A DNA stretch of 64,000 bases from Seminavis robusta. Taxonomy: Eukaryota; Bacillariophyta; Bacillariophyceae; Naviculales; Naviculaceae. Below, one piece after another: positions 34,508 through 44,334 of this stretch. The position numbers and the translations under genes are program-made. Positions within the stretch are counted from its first letter, which is position 1. Each line of letters opens with the position of its first letter. The stretch is from contig CAICTM010000236.1 of assembly GCA_903772945.1 (NCBI GenBank), forward strand, positions 1 through 64,000. Direction: 5' to 3'. Under the pieces are notes generated by a model. That model was not told the DNA's origin. It did not search any database and was given only the letters and a program-made list of their open reading frames with translations.

Positions 34508-37500
34508 ATGGCTTCCTTTCCTCTCCAACCCTTGGCCCAGCCCAATCCTCCGATGGCACCAAGACCACCATCCTTGGTGCCAAGGATAACAGTGCCCAAG
34601 AAGAGAGCATCGACAACAAGGAGAGTAAGGACGAATTTGGAGTGGAGAAACGACTTGATGCGAATCTACAAAGCCATCTTCGAAAGCTTGGAAGAAGACA
34701 ATACGAGACTCACACTACGCAAATACTGCCTTTCGGGTGAAAATGGCTTTTCGTCCTCCGAGTACACAAGGATTGCAGCGATCTGGAAAGAGCTCAATTT
34801 TGAGCTTCTTATCAACGAAAATACTGATCCATCTGATCTAGCTTTGTTGCAATCGCTTGACAAGAGATTTCCTTTGGAAACCGTCAACAATATTGTGGAA
34901 GATGATACAGCAGATAGTGGCCCATCAGGTGTTGGTCGTCGCATTCGCAATGGCAAGAATGTCATGCGCTCAGCCCTAGAATGGAGGGCTCTTTTGACAG
35001 ACATGTATCTTTTTCTCAAAAGTGCAAAGTCATCTTCTCACAACAACGAATCAGTTCGATCTTATTGTCGAAAGGTTTTGAATGCTGAAAATCAATATCG
35101 AAGAATATCGGCAGTATGGAAGGATCTTGGTCTCGACAACGACTTGAACAATGACGCTCCTGTAGATGACAATTTCAGGGGGAAAATTGCGAAGAGATAT
35201 CCGGCTGAGGAGGAAGGAAGTACCAACAATTCTCAACGTCATGGGCGAGATCTACGACCAACATCGAACTCCTATTTTGATGCTAACGAAGAGGCTGTGT
35301 GGTGCGAATCTGTTGCTGGTTTCGCTCGAGCTGGTTACCCACTGGAAAAGACCAATCTCAAGGCCGTGATGGATGCTTTTCTTGAAGCAGATGGAATAGG
35401 CGATGGACAGAACAGCACTGGAGGGATCAGCTTTGATACCGTGGAAAGAATCTACAAAGAAGGTCGTCTTGCTGCCAAATCAAATGTCAACCCAATCGAT
35501 CCAAAGAGAGCAGCACAGGCGTCTCCGCAAGTGTTGAATGCTTTTTATCATCAACTCGAGGCAACGATTAAGATGGCGCACGAGATCAACCCAACAGCAT
35601 GGCCCGAAGATAGATACGCGAACATTCCTCCCACACGCATCTACAATGCAGATGAGCAAGGACCAAATCCAACGGCACTTCGAAATCCGGTTCTCATACC
35701 AGCAGACATGCTAGAGGGCCACGCAAGGCTGTTTCAAAACACAAGGGAAGGAGATGGCAAGATGCAATTCCATTATAGCGTTGCTAACATTGTCCGTGCA
35801 GATGGAGTGCAGTGCCATCCAGATCAAAAAGTAGAAGGAGCCCCAGCACCGTACATTATTATCTCGGACACGTCGAGTGCCAATGAGCTCGACAAAATGC
35901 CGAAAGCCGATCGTGACAGACTGCTCGCCAACCAAAGCGAAAATGACACCATTCGATTGAATCCTGCCGTTCTTGAAGGTTGGTTCGACACCTTTGAGGT
36001 GGGGAAGAAAGACGATCTGGTCAATCCATTTGGATTCCAGGTTCGAACAACGCCAACTGGATCGATGCTAAAGCGAACGTTCTTCGACTTCATTTTGCAC
36101 TTTGTCAGTCAACTTCCCCATGATCAAGGTCCGAATGGATTGGGGTCAATTCTGTTTCTGGACTGGCACTGCTCTCGCGAGTGCCCTCAATCGCTCATCA
36201 CATCATTCTTCCAGCATAACGTCCTCTTGTTCATTCTTCCTTCGAAGACAAGTATTTGGGGACAGCCGTGTGACAATGGCAAGAATGAGCTGACAGCAAA
36301 GGATATTGCTTTTGAAGCACACAATCGTGGTCTGATGGTTGGAACAGCGTTGGACTATCTTGATGCGAACAAGATATTTCGAGGGGGACTCGAGCAAAAC
36401 TGTCAACAACAGAATGATGAGCTGCGACGAAGGGGCACCAATGCAGTCGTTAGCAGTTTCAAGAAGACTGGGCTCTATCCAATCGACTATGACAATGAGG
36501 GTTGGAAGGCTGCCATTCAGAGTTTCAAACGATTGAATGAGCTTCTTGCACAACAAAAATTGGAATCTGGTGAGCTTTTAACAGAAAACGTTTGGGTTGT
36601 TACACCTATTCCGATCGATGAAAGGGAGGAGCTAACTGTCAGTGACAAGGAGGAACTCGATGCTTTTCTTCCAAGTGCCGACTTCCTCGACTGTGCCACC
36701 GAACGAGGACAGCAGTTTCAAATGCCTCATCTTTTTCTTGCTGCCTCGATTGGTGAGCAAATGATTGGGGAATATGTCCTGGATCGCAACAGAGACGTCA
36801 ATCAGCCACCTCAAGCAACAGAAGAGTTTGAGCGAGCTGCTCTCAAGTTGATCACCTTTGTCTTGGTAACCCCAGAGAGCCGTGTGGACACACGATGCAC
36901 CTTATCAGATGATGCTATAGCTCACCACAAGCTTCGGACAAAGCTTTGCGTTCAGAGGTTTGGGCACTCGGTGCTTTTGCGAAGGAAAGAAGATGGTGCA
37001 GAGATCTGCTTAACGAAACAATCAGCAACTAAGTTTGTCGCTCTAGAAGGGCAGCGAAGAGAGAGCAGAAATTTCACGCAGATGACACTACAACAAGTCC
37101 TCGACAACTGCGTGGATAATGGAGATGACGATGCTTATACCCTCACCAAGAAAGACAAACGCAAGGGACAAAAAAAGAAAAGAGTCGAACGGAAGAAACT
37201 TAATGAAGTGATGTATGGACTTGCGGAAGAAATCGGAGACGAGAGGAGGCTGAAACGAAATCTTGATGCCATTACGGATCGGTTGGCCAAGAGGCCCCGT
37301 TTTGCGTTGAAACTGGCAACACTTCTAGAGGAGGAGGATATGGGCATTGATGACTTGTACGGCATATTCGAAGATGTTGTTCTCGAGCCATTCAGTGATA
37401 TTATTTCAGTTACACACGGCGACACGACAAAAGAGATTAAAGTTACACGTGTGGGAACAGATATCACTGCGGTGAGCCAACAGGTGCAAGAAACATTGAT

Positions 37501-38077
37501 GCGAGTGGTGTTGCAATTGAAAGCCAAAGCTGGAGAAAAGAGAAAAAGAAGACGAAAGGCTGGACAATCGACCCACTTAGGCAAGTCTGGGCTCGTTGCA
37601 GGCATCCTTATTCAGCGACAAAACAAAGAAGAAGAGTTGAAGGTCCTTCAAAAAGAAGAGAAAGGCTTGTTGGATGATCTAGAAAGAATGAAAGGCTTGC
37701 ACACGGATGCAATTGCTCTAGTGGAGGCAGCAAAAGACGATTTCTGGAAATGGGATGTTGTAAAAGGATGGAAAAGGAAGACACTAGCACGGTTGATGGG
37801 TGTCTACAAGTCAAGTGCGAAGGCCGATGCCGTTGCACAGGAGCTAAAGCAACTTAATCTCACCGCGGAGTCTGTAAAGGAAAAGATCGAACAACTCAAG
37901 AGGTCGATCGATGAGAAAACAACAGCGGTCGCTCCTCTTGTCGCAGAGCAGAGAGAGAGAGAGGATTTCCTTTCAGAGACAGCTCGCTTTGACACCCAAC
38001 AAGATAATGGTAATGATAGAAATGCGAGCGATGGAGAAGAAGATAGTGACAGAGACGAGGACGACGAGGACGACTGA
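34508..38077 (+). CDS. Pogo-type DDE transposase, 1189 aa
   Basis: ATG 34508 follows a TTTTCAG tract that could be a 3' splice site, so a 5' UTR intron is possible. ATG 34460 would add 16 residues. The N-terminus has two copies of a module (EWRNDLMRIYKAIFES..RKYC..YTRIAAIWKELNF and EWRALLTDMYLFLKS..RSYC..YRRISAVWKDLGL). A CENP-B-like HTH follows (VWCESVAGFARAGYPLEK). The DDE_1 core has Asp382 (IYNADEQGP), Asp552 (LFLDWHCSR) and Asp589 (WGQPCDNGK), the last two 37 apart as in pogo/Tc1 enzymes. The C-terminal third is basic, then coiled coil, then an acidic DEDDEDD tail. The doubled N-terminus and the long tail are unusual. Confidence 0.85.
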   Translation: MASFPLQPLAQPNPPMAPRPPSLVPRITVPKKRASTTRRVRTNLEWRNDLMRIYKAIFESLEEDNTRLTLRKYCLSGENGFSSSEYTRIAAIWKELNFELLINENTDPSDLALLQSLDKRFPLETVNNIVEDDTADSGPSGVGRRIRNGKNVMRSALEWRALLTDMYLFLKSAKSSSHNNESVRSYCRKVLNAENQYRRISAVWKDLGLDNDLNNDAPVDDNFRGKIAKRYPAEEEGSTNNSQRHGRDLRPTSNSYFDANEEAVWCESVAGFARAGYPLEKTNLKAVMDAFLEADGIGDGQNSTGGISFDTVERIYKEGRLAAKSNVNPIDPKRAAQASPQVLNAFYHQLEATIKMAHEINPTAWPEDRYANIPPTRIYNADEQGPNPTALRNPVLIPADMLEGHARLFQNTREGDGKMQFHYSVANIVRADGVQCHPDQKVEGAPAPYIIISDTSSANELDKMPKADRDRLLANQSENDTIRLNPAVLEGWFDTFEVGKKDDLVNPFGFQVRTTPTGSMLKRTFFDFILHFVSQLPHDQGPNGLGSILFLDWHCSRECPQSLITSFFQHNVLLFILPSKTSIWGQPCDNGKNELTAKDIAFEAHNRGLMVGTALDYLDANKIFRGGLEQNCQQQNDELRRRGTNAVVSSFKKTGLYPIDYDNEGWKAAIQSFKRLNELLAQQKLESGELLTENVWVVTPIPIDEREELTVSDKEELDAFLPSADFLDCATERGQQFQMPHLFLAASIGEQMIGEYVLDRNRDVNQPPQATEEFERAALKLITFVLVTPESRVDTRCTLSDDAIAHHKLRTKLCVQRFGHSVLLRRKEDGAEICLTKQSATKFVALEGQRRESRNFTQMTLQQVLDNCVDNGDDDAYTLTKKDKRKGQKKKRVERKKLNEVMYGLAEEIGDERRLKRNLDAITDRLAKRPRFALKLATLLEEEDMGIDDLYGIFEDVVLEPFSDIISVTHGDTTKEIKVTRVGTDITAVSQQVQETLMRVVLQLKAKAGEKRKRRRKAGQSTHLGKSGLVAGILIQRQNKEEELKVLQKEEKGLLDDLERMKGLHTDAIALVEAAKDDFWKWDVVKGWKRKTLARLMGVYKSSAKADAVAQELKQLNLTAESVKEKIEQLKRSIDEKTTAVAPLVAEQREREDFLSETARFDTQQDNGNDRNASDGEEDSDRDEDDEDD

Positions 38078-38149
38078 AGGAACATACAATAAAGATCTGC
38101 TTATAGTTTCATAGTATCTTATAATGATAGTAGTGGCCACTCCAGATCC

Positions 38150-38596
38150 TTACATTGCAATGTTCTCTTGCTTGGCGTACATAAGAGCTGCATAGAAGAG
38201 TTGCGCCTGCTCTTCGAGGGTATCACTTGACGTAGGAAGCAAGAGCTGAAGCCTTTCAAGCCTGGTTTCGGTGTTGCCGGGGAACGTCATATTGATTACG
38301 AGAGCTCTGTGATTGCCACGCCTAGAGATGCCAATACGAGGTTGTTCAACTCGCCACTCGCTCTTCGGAAGCTGGACCACGCAGTTGATCGGCTCGACAA
38401 CAGGCACTGCATCCACTCTCAGAGCACGCATTTCCAACTTGTAACTTTTTGTACCGACATCAAGTTGATTGTCCTCCATCAGAGCAAGCGTGCCCTGCAC
38501 ATGAGTGCTTTCATTGTCGACACAGAACACCCTCATCGAAGCAATAGCCTCAGCCGAAGCATCTTGCGACAACGTCGAAAGAACTTGCCACACCAT
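38150..38596 (-). CDS. Hypothetical protein, 148 aa, inside the pogo-like element
   Basis: Reads towards the transposase gene from ATG 38596 (MVWQVLSTLSQDASAEAIAS). Alternating hydrophobic and polar residues (GTLALMEDNQLDVG, YKLEMRALRVDAVPVVEP, VVQLPKSEWRVEQPRIGIS, NHRALVINMTFPGN) suggest a beta-sandwich. It ends in a helix (DTLEEQAQLFYAALMYAKQ). It lies 72 bp from the transposase stop codon in convergent layout, and its start is 260 bp from the next gene. I do not recognise it. It could be an accessory gene of the transposon or a captured host fragment. Confidence 0.55.
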   Translation of the reverse strand: MVWQVLSTLSQDASAEAIASMRVFCVDNESTHVQGTLALMEDNQLDVGTKSYKLEMRALRVDAVPVVEPINCVVQLPKSEWRVEQPRIGISRRGNHRALVINMTFPGNTETRLERLQLLLPTSSDTLEEQAQLFYAALMYAKQENIAM

Positions 38597-38856
38597 CGTA
38601 AGAAGTCTCAATTGCAGGAGGAAGCGTACAAATGTGACGACAAGAATAATGAGGCGGAGTATGGAAGAGCTTTCTTTTGGCTAATTCAAAAGCTGCTTGA
38701 CTGACTCGAAAGCCTCCATTCAAAAGCTTCCATTCAAAAGCTGCCGCCCTTTTTTCCGGGCAAAGTCCCAACTTGCCGCCAATCCGGAGAGGGAGAGGAG
38801 GTCTTTGCAAGGCAAAGCTCTCATTTTCTAGACAACAGACAACTCAAGAAGCAATC

Positions 38857-39255
38857 ATGTCCTCGACAAACAATTCTAAGGTCTTCCTTGCTGGATGGTT
38901 GGAAGGTGACGCTGCCAAGAAAGTTCGTGATGTTCTTGTTGCCGCCGGTGCGATGATTGAAATGGTTGGCAATGTGATGACTGTTGTTTCCGTCCCTGCC
39001 GAGAACTCCTCAGCCCCTGCGGATGTCCCCGAAGATGCTCCTGAAGAAGATGGTGGTGTTGCCCATCTTGCTGACTCTCTTGATGATATCAAGTTTAACA
39101 AGTTTGAAGCCCGTGACTCCTTCGATTTGGATTTTGATTCTGACGAGGAGGACGATCGCATTGCTGCGTTGGCTTACAAGCCTTCCAAGCCTTCTTCGGA
39201 CAACAAGTATGACTTCACCGAAGTTCTCGATTCCCAGGACCTCAACTTCTACTAG
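38857..39255 (+). CDS. Small acidic protein, 132 aa, inside the pogo-like element
   Basis: ATG 38857 (ATCATGT) opens a frame starting MSSTNNSKVFLAGWLEGDAA. A folded N-terminal third (KKVRDVLVAAGAMIEMVGNVMTVVS, split here only for reading) precedes a Pro/Glu/Asp-rich middle and an acidic C-terminus (DSFDLDFDSDEEDDRIAALA). No known domain. It is the last gene before the right inverted repeat and may share a divergent promoter with the 148-aa gene, whose start lies about 260 bp away. A role as a partner of the very basic part of the transposase is possible but is inference only. Confidence 0.6.
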   Translation: MSSTNNSKVFLAGWLEGDAAKKVRDVLVAAGAMIEMVGNVMTVVSVPAENSSAPADVPEDAPEEDGGVAHLADSLDDIKFNKFEARDSFDLDFDSDEEDDRIAALAYKPSKPSSDNKYDFTEVLDSQDLNFY

Positions 39256-39758
39256 TGTGGCTGTCAGCTTCACGGCTGCGTTGTGTGGTAACAAATAAAA
39301 ACCTATTTCATTGTCTGTTCATTTCATTTGTTAGCTGCTGCATTTCGAGCGACCAAAGCGCAATCGATAATGTTCCCGTTCATGAACCCATTGACGATAG
39401 CACTAGCTAGCCCCTTGCTGATGAGGATACGCCATGCAATTGTTGCTGTCGTTGAACGGCATGTCATCATTGTGTCATCGTGTTGTGGTGTGTTGGTGGC
39501 GAAAAGCTCACTTTGGTCCAGTTAGGGATGGAGTGAACAGTGCGCCAATTTGTGACGAGAGCATTTCTTTCTTCATTCTAGATACGAGCATAACGATCAT
39601 TAAATGCTTCAGAACGAATAAAGCATTGGTATCTTACTGGCGGAAATGACCAAACTACTTATAGGGACTCTCCGTGGGCCGGGCCAGTTTGTTTAATAGG
39701 CATGGTTGAAAGAATTAAAGGAAACCGTCTTGTGCTATCTTCTGTTTGTGCTATTCGA

Positions 39759-39775
39759 GAGCGGACACCTCATAC
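39759..39775 (-). repeat. Right terminal inverted repeat of the pogo-like element
   Basis: GAGCGGACACCTCATAC, the inverse of 33991-34007 with one mismatch. Confidence 0.75.
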
Positions 39776-40345
39776 GCTACGATTAGCGTACAGCATTCCG
39801 TGACCCGTGACCTTCGCTTTGGCTTTCTCGTTGGTAAAGTACTCCAGAGAATTAAAGCATGTATTCTCCCGAATAACACCTTCTATCTGAATATCTGAAT
39901 GTCCGTACAGCTAGACTACAGTACTTATTACATATACGCCTATCTCCCATCATTTCCCCAGCAACCAACCCTTTAAATCGCAACTTTGAACTTCCCAAAT
40001 GAAACAGGATCTCTCCTTAATTCTCCTCTAATTAAAAATGTCTCTCTTCTGTGGAATCCACAAGAAGCGACCCGCCGGTACAGTCGTACTGTTGCTATAA
40101 TATTTAATACTGTACCGGTACCGGTACAGACACCATGCCCCTCCCGTGATCTGGAAACGATGAGCATTCGCCTCGAGCGCACACTTCTTCAAACTAAAAT
40201 TTCAATCTTAAGGCTAGCGTTCAAAGTCAGCCTGTTTGGCGCCCACTTTTGTCCGACCGAGACCACTTTCGAAGCCCGGCCCGCCAAACCAACAACCAAC
40301 AACCAACAACTACAGCGACTTGGATCGTTGCTGTTGTTGTTGACC
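39776..40345. other. Flank and presumed promoter of the APE2-like gene
   Basis: No gene assigned. Includes GTACCGGTACCGGTAC (about 40113-40128) and an in-frame ATG at 40160 that could extend the APE2-like protein by 62 residues. Confidence 0.5.
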
Positions 40346-42429
40346 ATGGTCTTCCTTTTCCTTTTGAGTTGGAACGTTGCTGGTCTTTCCACGGTTGTGA
40401 ATAGAATTCATACATCCTACAGTGACGGAGCAAAAGACGGTAGTGGTAGTAGCAAACCCAAGAAAGGGTTAGGTGGCCAATGCCGTGTCATTGCGCGCTA
40501 CTTTGAAAAACACGGATCCCCAGATATAGTTTGCTTACAAGAAGCGAAGATTCCAAGACCACAACTCACCAATCGATCAGAGCCAGGAGGATGTGCCAAT
40601 GTGGAAGGATACGAATCTTTTTGGTCCTGCCGTCTCGATGATCCAAGGTGAGTGAGAAGGTGTCACGCATTTTTGTTTTGTTAGAATGGCGTCCAATGAC
40701 GGTGAACAAAAGCTTACAATTTGACTTCAATTTTCCTCTTTGCAGCAAAGGAATGAATGGAGTGGTCACGTACGCCAAAAAGGGCACTGTGATTTCCGCA
40801 AATGCTTTCGCCTTGGGAGATCCAAAACTAGACGACCAGGGTCGTTGTGTGCTGACAGACCATGGCAGCTTTTGTGTGTTCAATGTTTACGTCCCGGCGT
40901 CCTCGGGAACACACTCTGTACAAGATAAAATGCGTTTTCTCCAAGCTCTACGGAGAGCCATGAAAAAGCAAAGAGAAGTCCATAAGAAGGCTGTCATCCT
41001 CACGGGAGATTTGAACATTTCACATGGGAAACTCGATGTGTACTGGCGAGATCTTGTGGTGCACGTCAATGAAATTCTTCAGCAAGTTCGACAGCATCAA
41101 CATCAATCCGATGCAACCACATCAACAACAACTCCCAATTCAAAAGACGATATTCCTACTTGGAAACGACAATTGGCTCAGGCATGGCCTATCATTGTGG
41201 AAACGATGAAAACCAAGCAAGTGGTTCCCAGTCAAACTCAGAATGTCAAAACTGGAGAGAAGTTTGACAAGTTCCGGTTGCAAGTGACCATGAACAACCC
41301 AACAAGAATCATTCCCTTGGGAAAAAATTATAACGTTGAAGAATACTGTCTGCATGGATATTGTTTTGATGAGGTGAAATTCTACACGGATCCGGAAACA
41401 GATGAGGTACAACCAACATCCCAAGAGAATGCTGTCTCGCTTTCTATCTTGCAAGAGCTCATGCTCAAAATTGCCAAGGTGGAATGGAACGATGAGACTT
41501 TGAGAGAGATTGCCAACTCTTCCGATGCAGGACGATCTCGCCCTCATCCCTTTCGTGAATGGCTAAGCCAAGTCTTGGAGGAAGATGACATGGTTGATAC
41601 CTTCCGCCACTACTACCCGGAAGCAAAGGCCCGTTTCACATGTTGGCACCAATACACGAACAAGCGGTACACAAATGAGGGTGCTCGCATCGACTACTTC
41701 CTTGTCGACCGTTCCCTCTTGCCTTATCTTGAGAAAGGAGGACCTTTGCGGACTGGTGAGAGTTTTGATGTGAAACTCAATGACACTCCAGCAAACAACA
41801 ATTTGGATTCAAATGCAGCAGAAATCGATCCACTCACCGAAGAAGCAGCCTTGGCAGCAGCCAATGCTAGAGGTCAATTCCAGATGGCTGCCTTTGAAGG
41901 AGGTGGAATTGCGGAAGCAACTCAGCGGGCTCTGGATACACAGTTCGGCCCACGTCACACAGGAATAGTGTACACTCCGCCCTCCTTCTCAGACCATGTG
42001 GCGGTATCTCTCTTACTGGATGATGGCTCAGGGAAGAGTGATGGCGATCCAGGAGGCCACTGGAGATGCAAAGATTGGGGCAACTTGGTCCTGCAAGAGA
42101 CTGATGCGGTAACAAAGAAAGCACAGCCACACAAAGTCCAAAAATCAATTGCTTCCTTCTTTGGCAGCCAGGCTGGCACAGGCAACAACAAGCTCTCAAA
42201 CAAGTCCACGGCTAGCAAGTCCTCCTTCAAACCAAAGCTTCCACAAAAGAGGCCCTCAATTGAATCATTCTTCAAACCAAAAACGGCTGATGGCTCCCAA
42301 AATGAAGCGCCTAATGCGATTCCAAAGCCTGAAGGAAAGGGGGCCCAGACCAAGGCGAGCACCACCAACAACAACCGAAAGAAGAAGAAAACGGCGCCTT
42401 CCATTTTGAATCACTTCGCGAAGAAATAG
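40346..42429 (+). CDS. APE2: AP endonuclease 2-like DNA repair nuclease
   Basis: Exons 40346-40647 and 40746-42429 join in frame across a 98-bp intron (AAG|GTGAGT / TTTGCAG), giving 661 aa. ATG 40346 has ideal context (ACCATGG) and begins the exonuclease-endonuclease-phosphatase fold at once (LSWNVAG). Other core motifs are DIVCLQEAK, GMNGVVTYAKKG, FNVYVP, ILTGDLNISHG, FTCWHQYTN, GARIDYFLVD and the catalytic SFSDHVA. The C-terminal tail has a PCNA-binding motif QKSIASFF, a related RPSIESFF and a final PSILNHF. APE2 proteins process abasic sites and 3' ends with PCNA. The usual C-terminal GRF zinc finger is not visible. From ATG 40160 the protein would gain a basic amphipathic leader. Confidence 0.85.
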
Positions 42430-43107
42430 GTGGACATATCCCGTTCTCGTCGTCGACGACTCAACTCACCAGTAGGTTTGAAGGAACAGGCACCTGAAAA
42501 GGTGATTCCGTCCTTGCGTGTCCCACGGAGCAATGTGTCGGATTTTTCACGGAAACATTGGTCGCTTGTCCTGCTCTGCTCGAACGAACTGACAACGTAT
42601 CTAGTGTTTTTCTTTGTACTAACAACTCGTAGCTAGTATATAGTGAACTAACAGGTGCCCGGCATTTGCCATGCGTTCTTAGTGGCTTCGTACCGGTATA
42701 TTGTAGCTGCCAAACGACACCGAATATCAGTCGATCACGAATATGCAGGCCACCACTGCATCGGGATCCCCGAGCTTTCATCTATTCCAAACCGGTCGGC
42801 CCTTACTAGCTTTGAGTGATTTTCGAATCTCCATGAACCCTAGGTTACTAGTACCGGCACGATACGACATGAGCGGTGACGCTTTGGGAAAGGGAACTTA
42901 GATGAACATTCCAAAAAATGAAAGGTACCGTACGGTACACAAGACGGCGCCTACCGGTACGCGTGAGAATAAGTTGTTGCTACTATCTAATCCACAACAA
43001 AGCTCGATCTTGCTGTCGTCAATCCTCGGCTCAACCTTGCTGTTTGTTGCATGCTTTGATCTTCACATCGAACTAACTGCCTGCTTCGCTTCGCCGACTA
43101 AAATACC
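42430..43107. other. Intergenic between convergent genes
   Basis: No supported gene. GTACCGTACGGTAC-type palindromes occur around 42925-42960. Confidence 0.5.
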
Positions 43108-44334
43108 TTACATCATTCCTCCTTGCTGCATCTGTGCCATGGCAGCTTGCATCATGGCAGGGTTAATTCCCCCTGGCATACCACCACCGCCACCGCCGCC
43201 GCCTCCCATCATGTTCATCATGTTTTCCATCATATTCATCATGGACGGAGGTGGCTGAATATTGAAATAGATCTTTCCAATTTTGGTAGTATAGGAATGT
43301 ACAATTTGGGGCTTGTGCAATTTGTCGAGCTCCTTTTTGAAGGACCGCAACAACCAGGAAAAGAGCGGCCCCGTCCGAGCATCCTTTTCACAGACCCGCA
43401 ACAAGGATGTGGCAAATACCAAATGGGATGGTGCTACACCATCTTCCTTACTGACATAGGACTTGATCAAATTTGTCTTCAAGTCACGTGATTCCAACGG
43501 AATGTACTTTTGCGCCAACGTAGTGGCGTCACGCAAATTTTCCATGGCCGCCATACACAAAATAGCCCGGGTGAAGAGGGCATCTCGCACTCCAGGAGGA
43601 CACGTGTGACCCGATTTGGTTTCTTCAGCAGTGGGAGCTGGGAGCGTGGCCAACCATTTGGCAATGGCTTCTGGCTGTTCGGCCAAAGCCATGTGAGCCA
43701 CAGCATCACAGCGAGCATCCATAATGTCGTCTTCGTCTTCATCGTCGACAGCGGCCGCAGCAGAGTCGTCGTGAGACTGCAACAAGGTGGCCAAAGCCCA
43801 GGATTGATTTCCGAGCAACTCCTGGACCTTGAAGTGTCCCAATCGGATGGTTCCGTATTCACTGCTCCAATGGACCACTCGGCGCAACCAATCGCGTTGA
43901 AGACGCTGCAGACGAATCACTTCCACTGGACTCATGCCATCTTTCGTCGCTTCCAATGCTGCCTGATGGGCTACATGAAGGACTTCCAATTTCGTCAACC
44001 AATCGTCTGTCTCTTCCACGTGCAACTCGGTAAAAACATCCAATAGCACCATGAGCAGCTGCGAGGCCACCGAGACGCGATTTTTCTTTTCCAACAGAGT
44101 CAAGGCACTCGAATAGGCCAATTCCGTGGCACCGGCAGCGTCCTTGGCACCCGCTTTTTTGCGAACAAGGGATTGGGCCAATTGCAAGGCTTCATAGGCA
44201 ATCTCCTCGGATTTGTCGTCGCTGTTGAGCAACTCTTGGAGTTGACGGGCCACGGCATCTGCCTCTTGGGAATTTGCGGCAGCTTCCTTCTTCTTGGCCA
44301 ATTGCTTGCGGCGACGAGCGGCTGCGGCAGACAT
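43108..44334 (-). CDS. GET4: GET4/TRC35 homolog
   Basis: One exon, 408 aa, from ATG 44334. After a basic N-terminus the chain is an all-helical repeat protein: ELAYSSALTLLEKKNRVSVA, LLMVLLDVFTELHVEE, then WSSEYGTIRLGHFKVQELLG, which matches the GET4 pattern WS...G.LGHP.LH.LLA. The end carries IGKIYFNIQPPP, the conserved GET4 C-terminal signature. A Met-rich tail with a run of nine Gly follows (GGGGGGGGGMPGG). GET4 acts in the cytosol with GET5/BAG6-type partners to hand tail-anchored membrane proteins to GET3. An acidic insert (VDDEDEDD) lies in the middle. The Met/Gly tail is unusual for the family and recalls co-chaperone tails. Confidence 0.8.
   Translation of the reverse strand: MSAAAARRRKQLAKKKEAAANSQEADAVARQLQELLNSDDKSEEIAYEALQLAQSLVRKKAGAKDAAGATELAYSSALTLLEKKNRVSVASQLLMVLLDVFTELHVEETDDWLTKLEVLHVAHQAALEATKDGMSPVEVIRLQRLQRDWLRRVVHWSSEYGTIRLGHFKVQELLGNQSWALATLLQSHDDSAAAAVDDEDEDDIMDARCDAVAHMALAEQPEAIAKWLATLPAPTAEETKSGHTCPPGVRDALFTRAILCMAAMENLRDATTLAQKYIPLESRDLKTNLIKSYVSKEDGVAPSHLVFATSLLRVCEKDARTGPLFSWLLRSFKKELDKLHKPQIVHSYTTKIGKIYFNIQPPPSMMNMMENMMNMMGGGGGGGGGMPGGINPAMMQAAMAQMQQGGMM

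Larger units (their letters stand above)
33991..39775 (+). mobile_element. Pogo-like DNA transposon, 5.8 kb, with two extra genes
   Basis: A 17-bp sequence GTATGGGGTGTCCGCTC (33991-34007) recurs inverted at 39759-39775 with one mismatch. Inside both ends a short motif close to GATARSACA is repeated: three times at 34010-34047, and twice inverted between 39731 and 39756. This resembles subterminal transposase-binding sites. The enclosed DNA carries a full-length DDD transposase and two small unknown genes. No clear target duplication was found; the left flank ends in CGTA and the right begins GCTACG. The near-identity of the ends and the intact transposase suggest a recent, possibly active element. 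Confidence 0.7.

Noticed and set aside
33985-39780. A target-site duplication for the pogo-like element
   Set aside because: TA lies close to both ends but not at matching positions; no convincing duplication could be fixed, so none is claimed.
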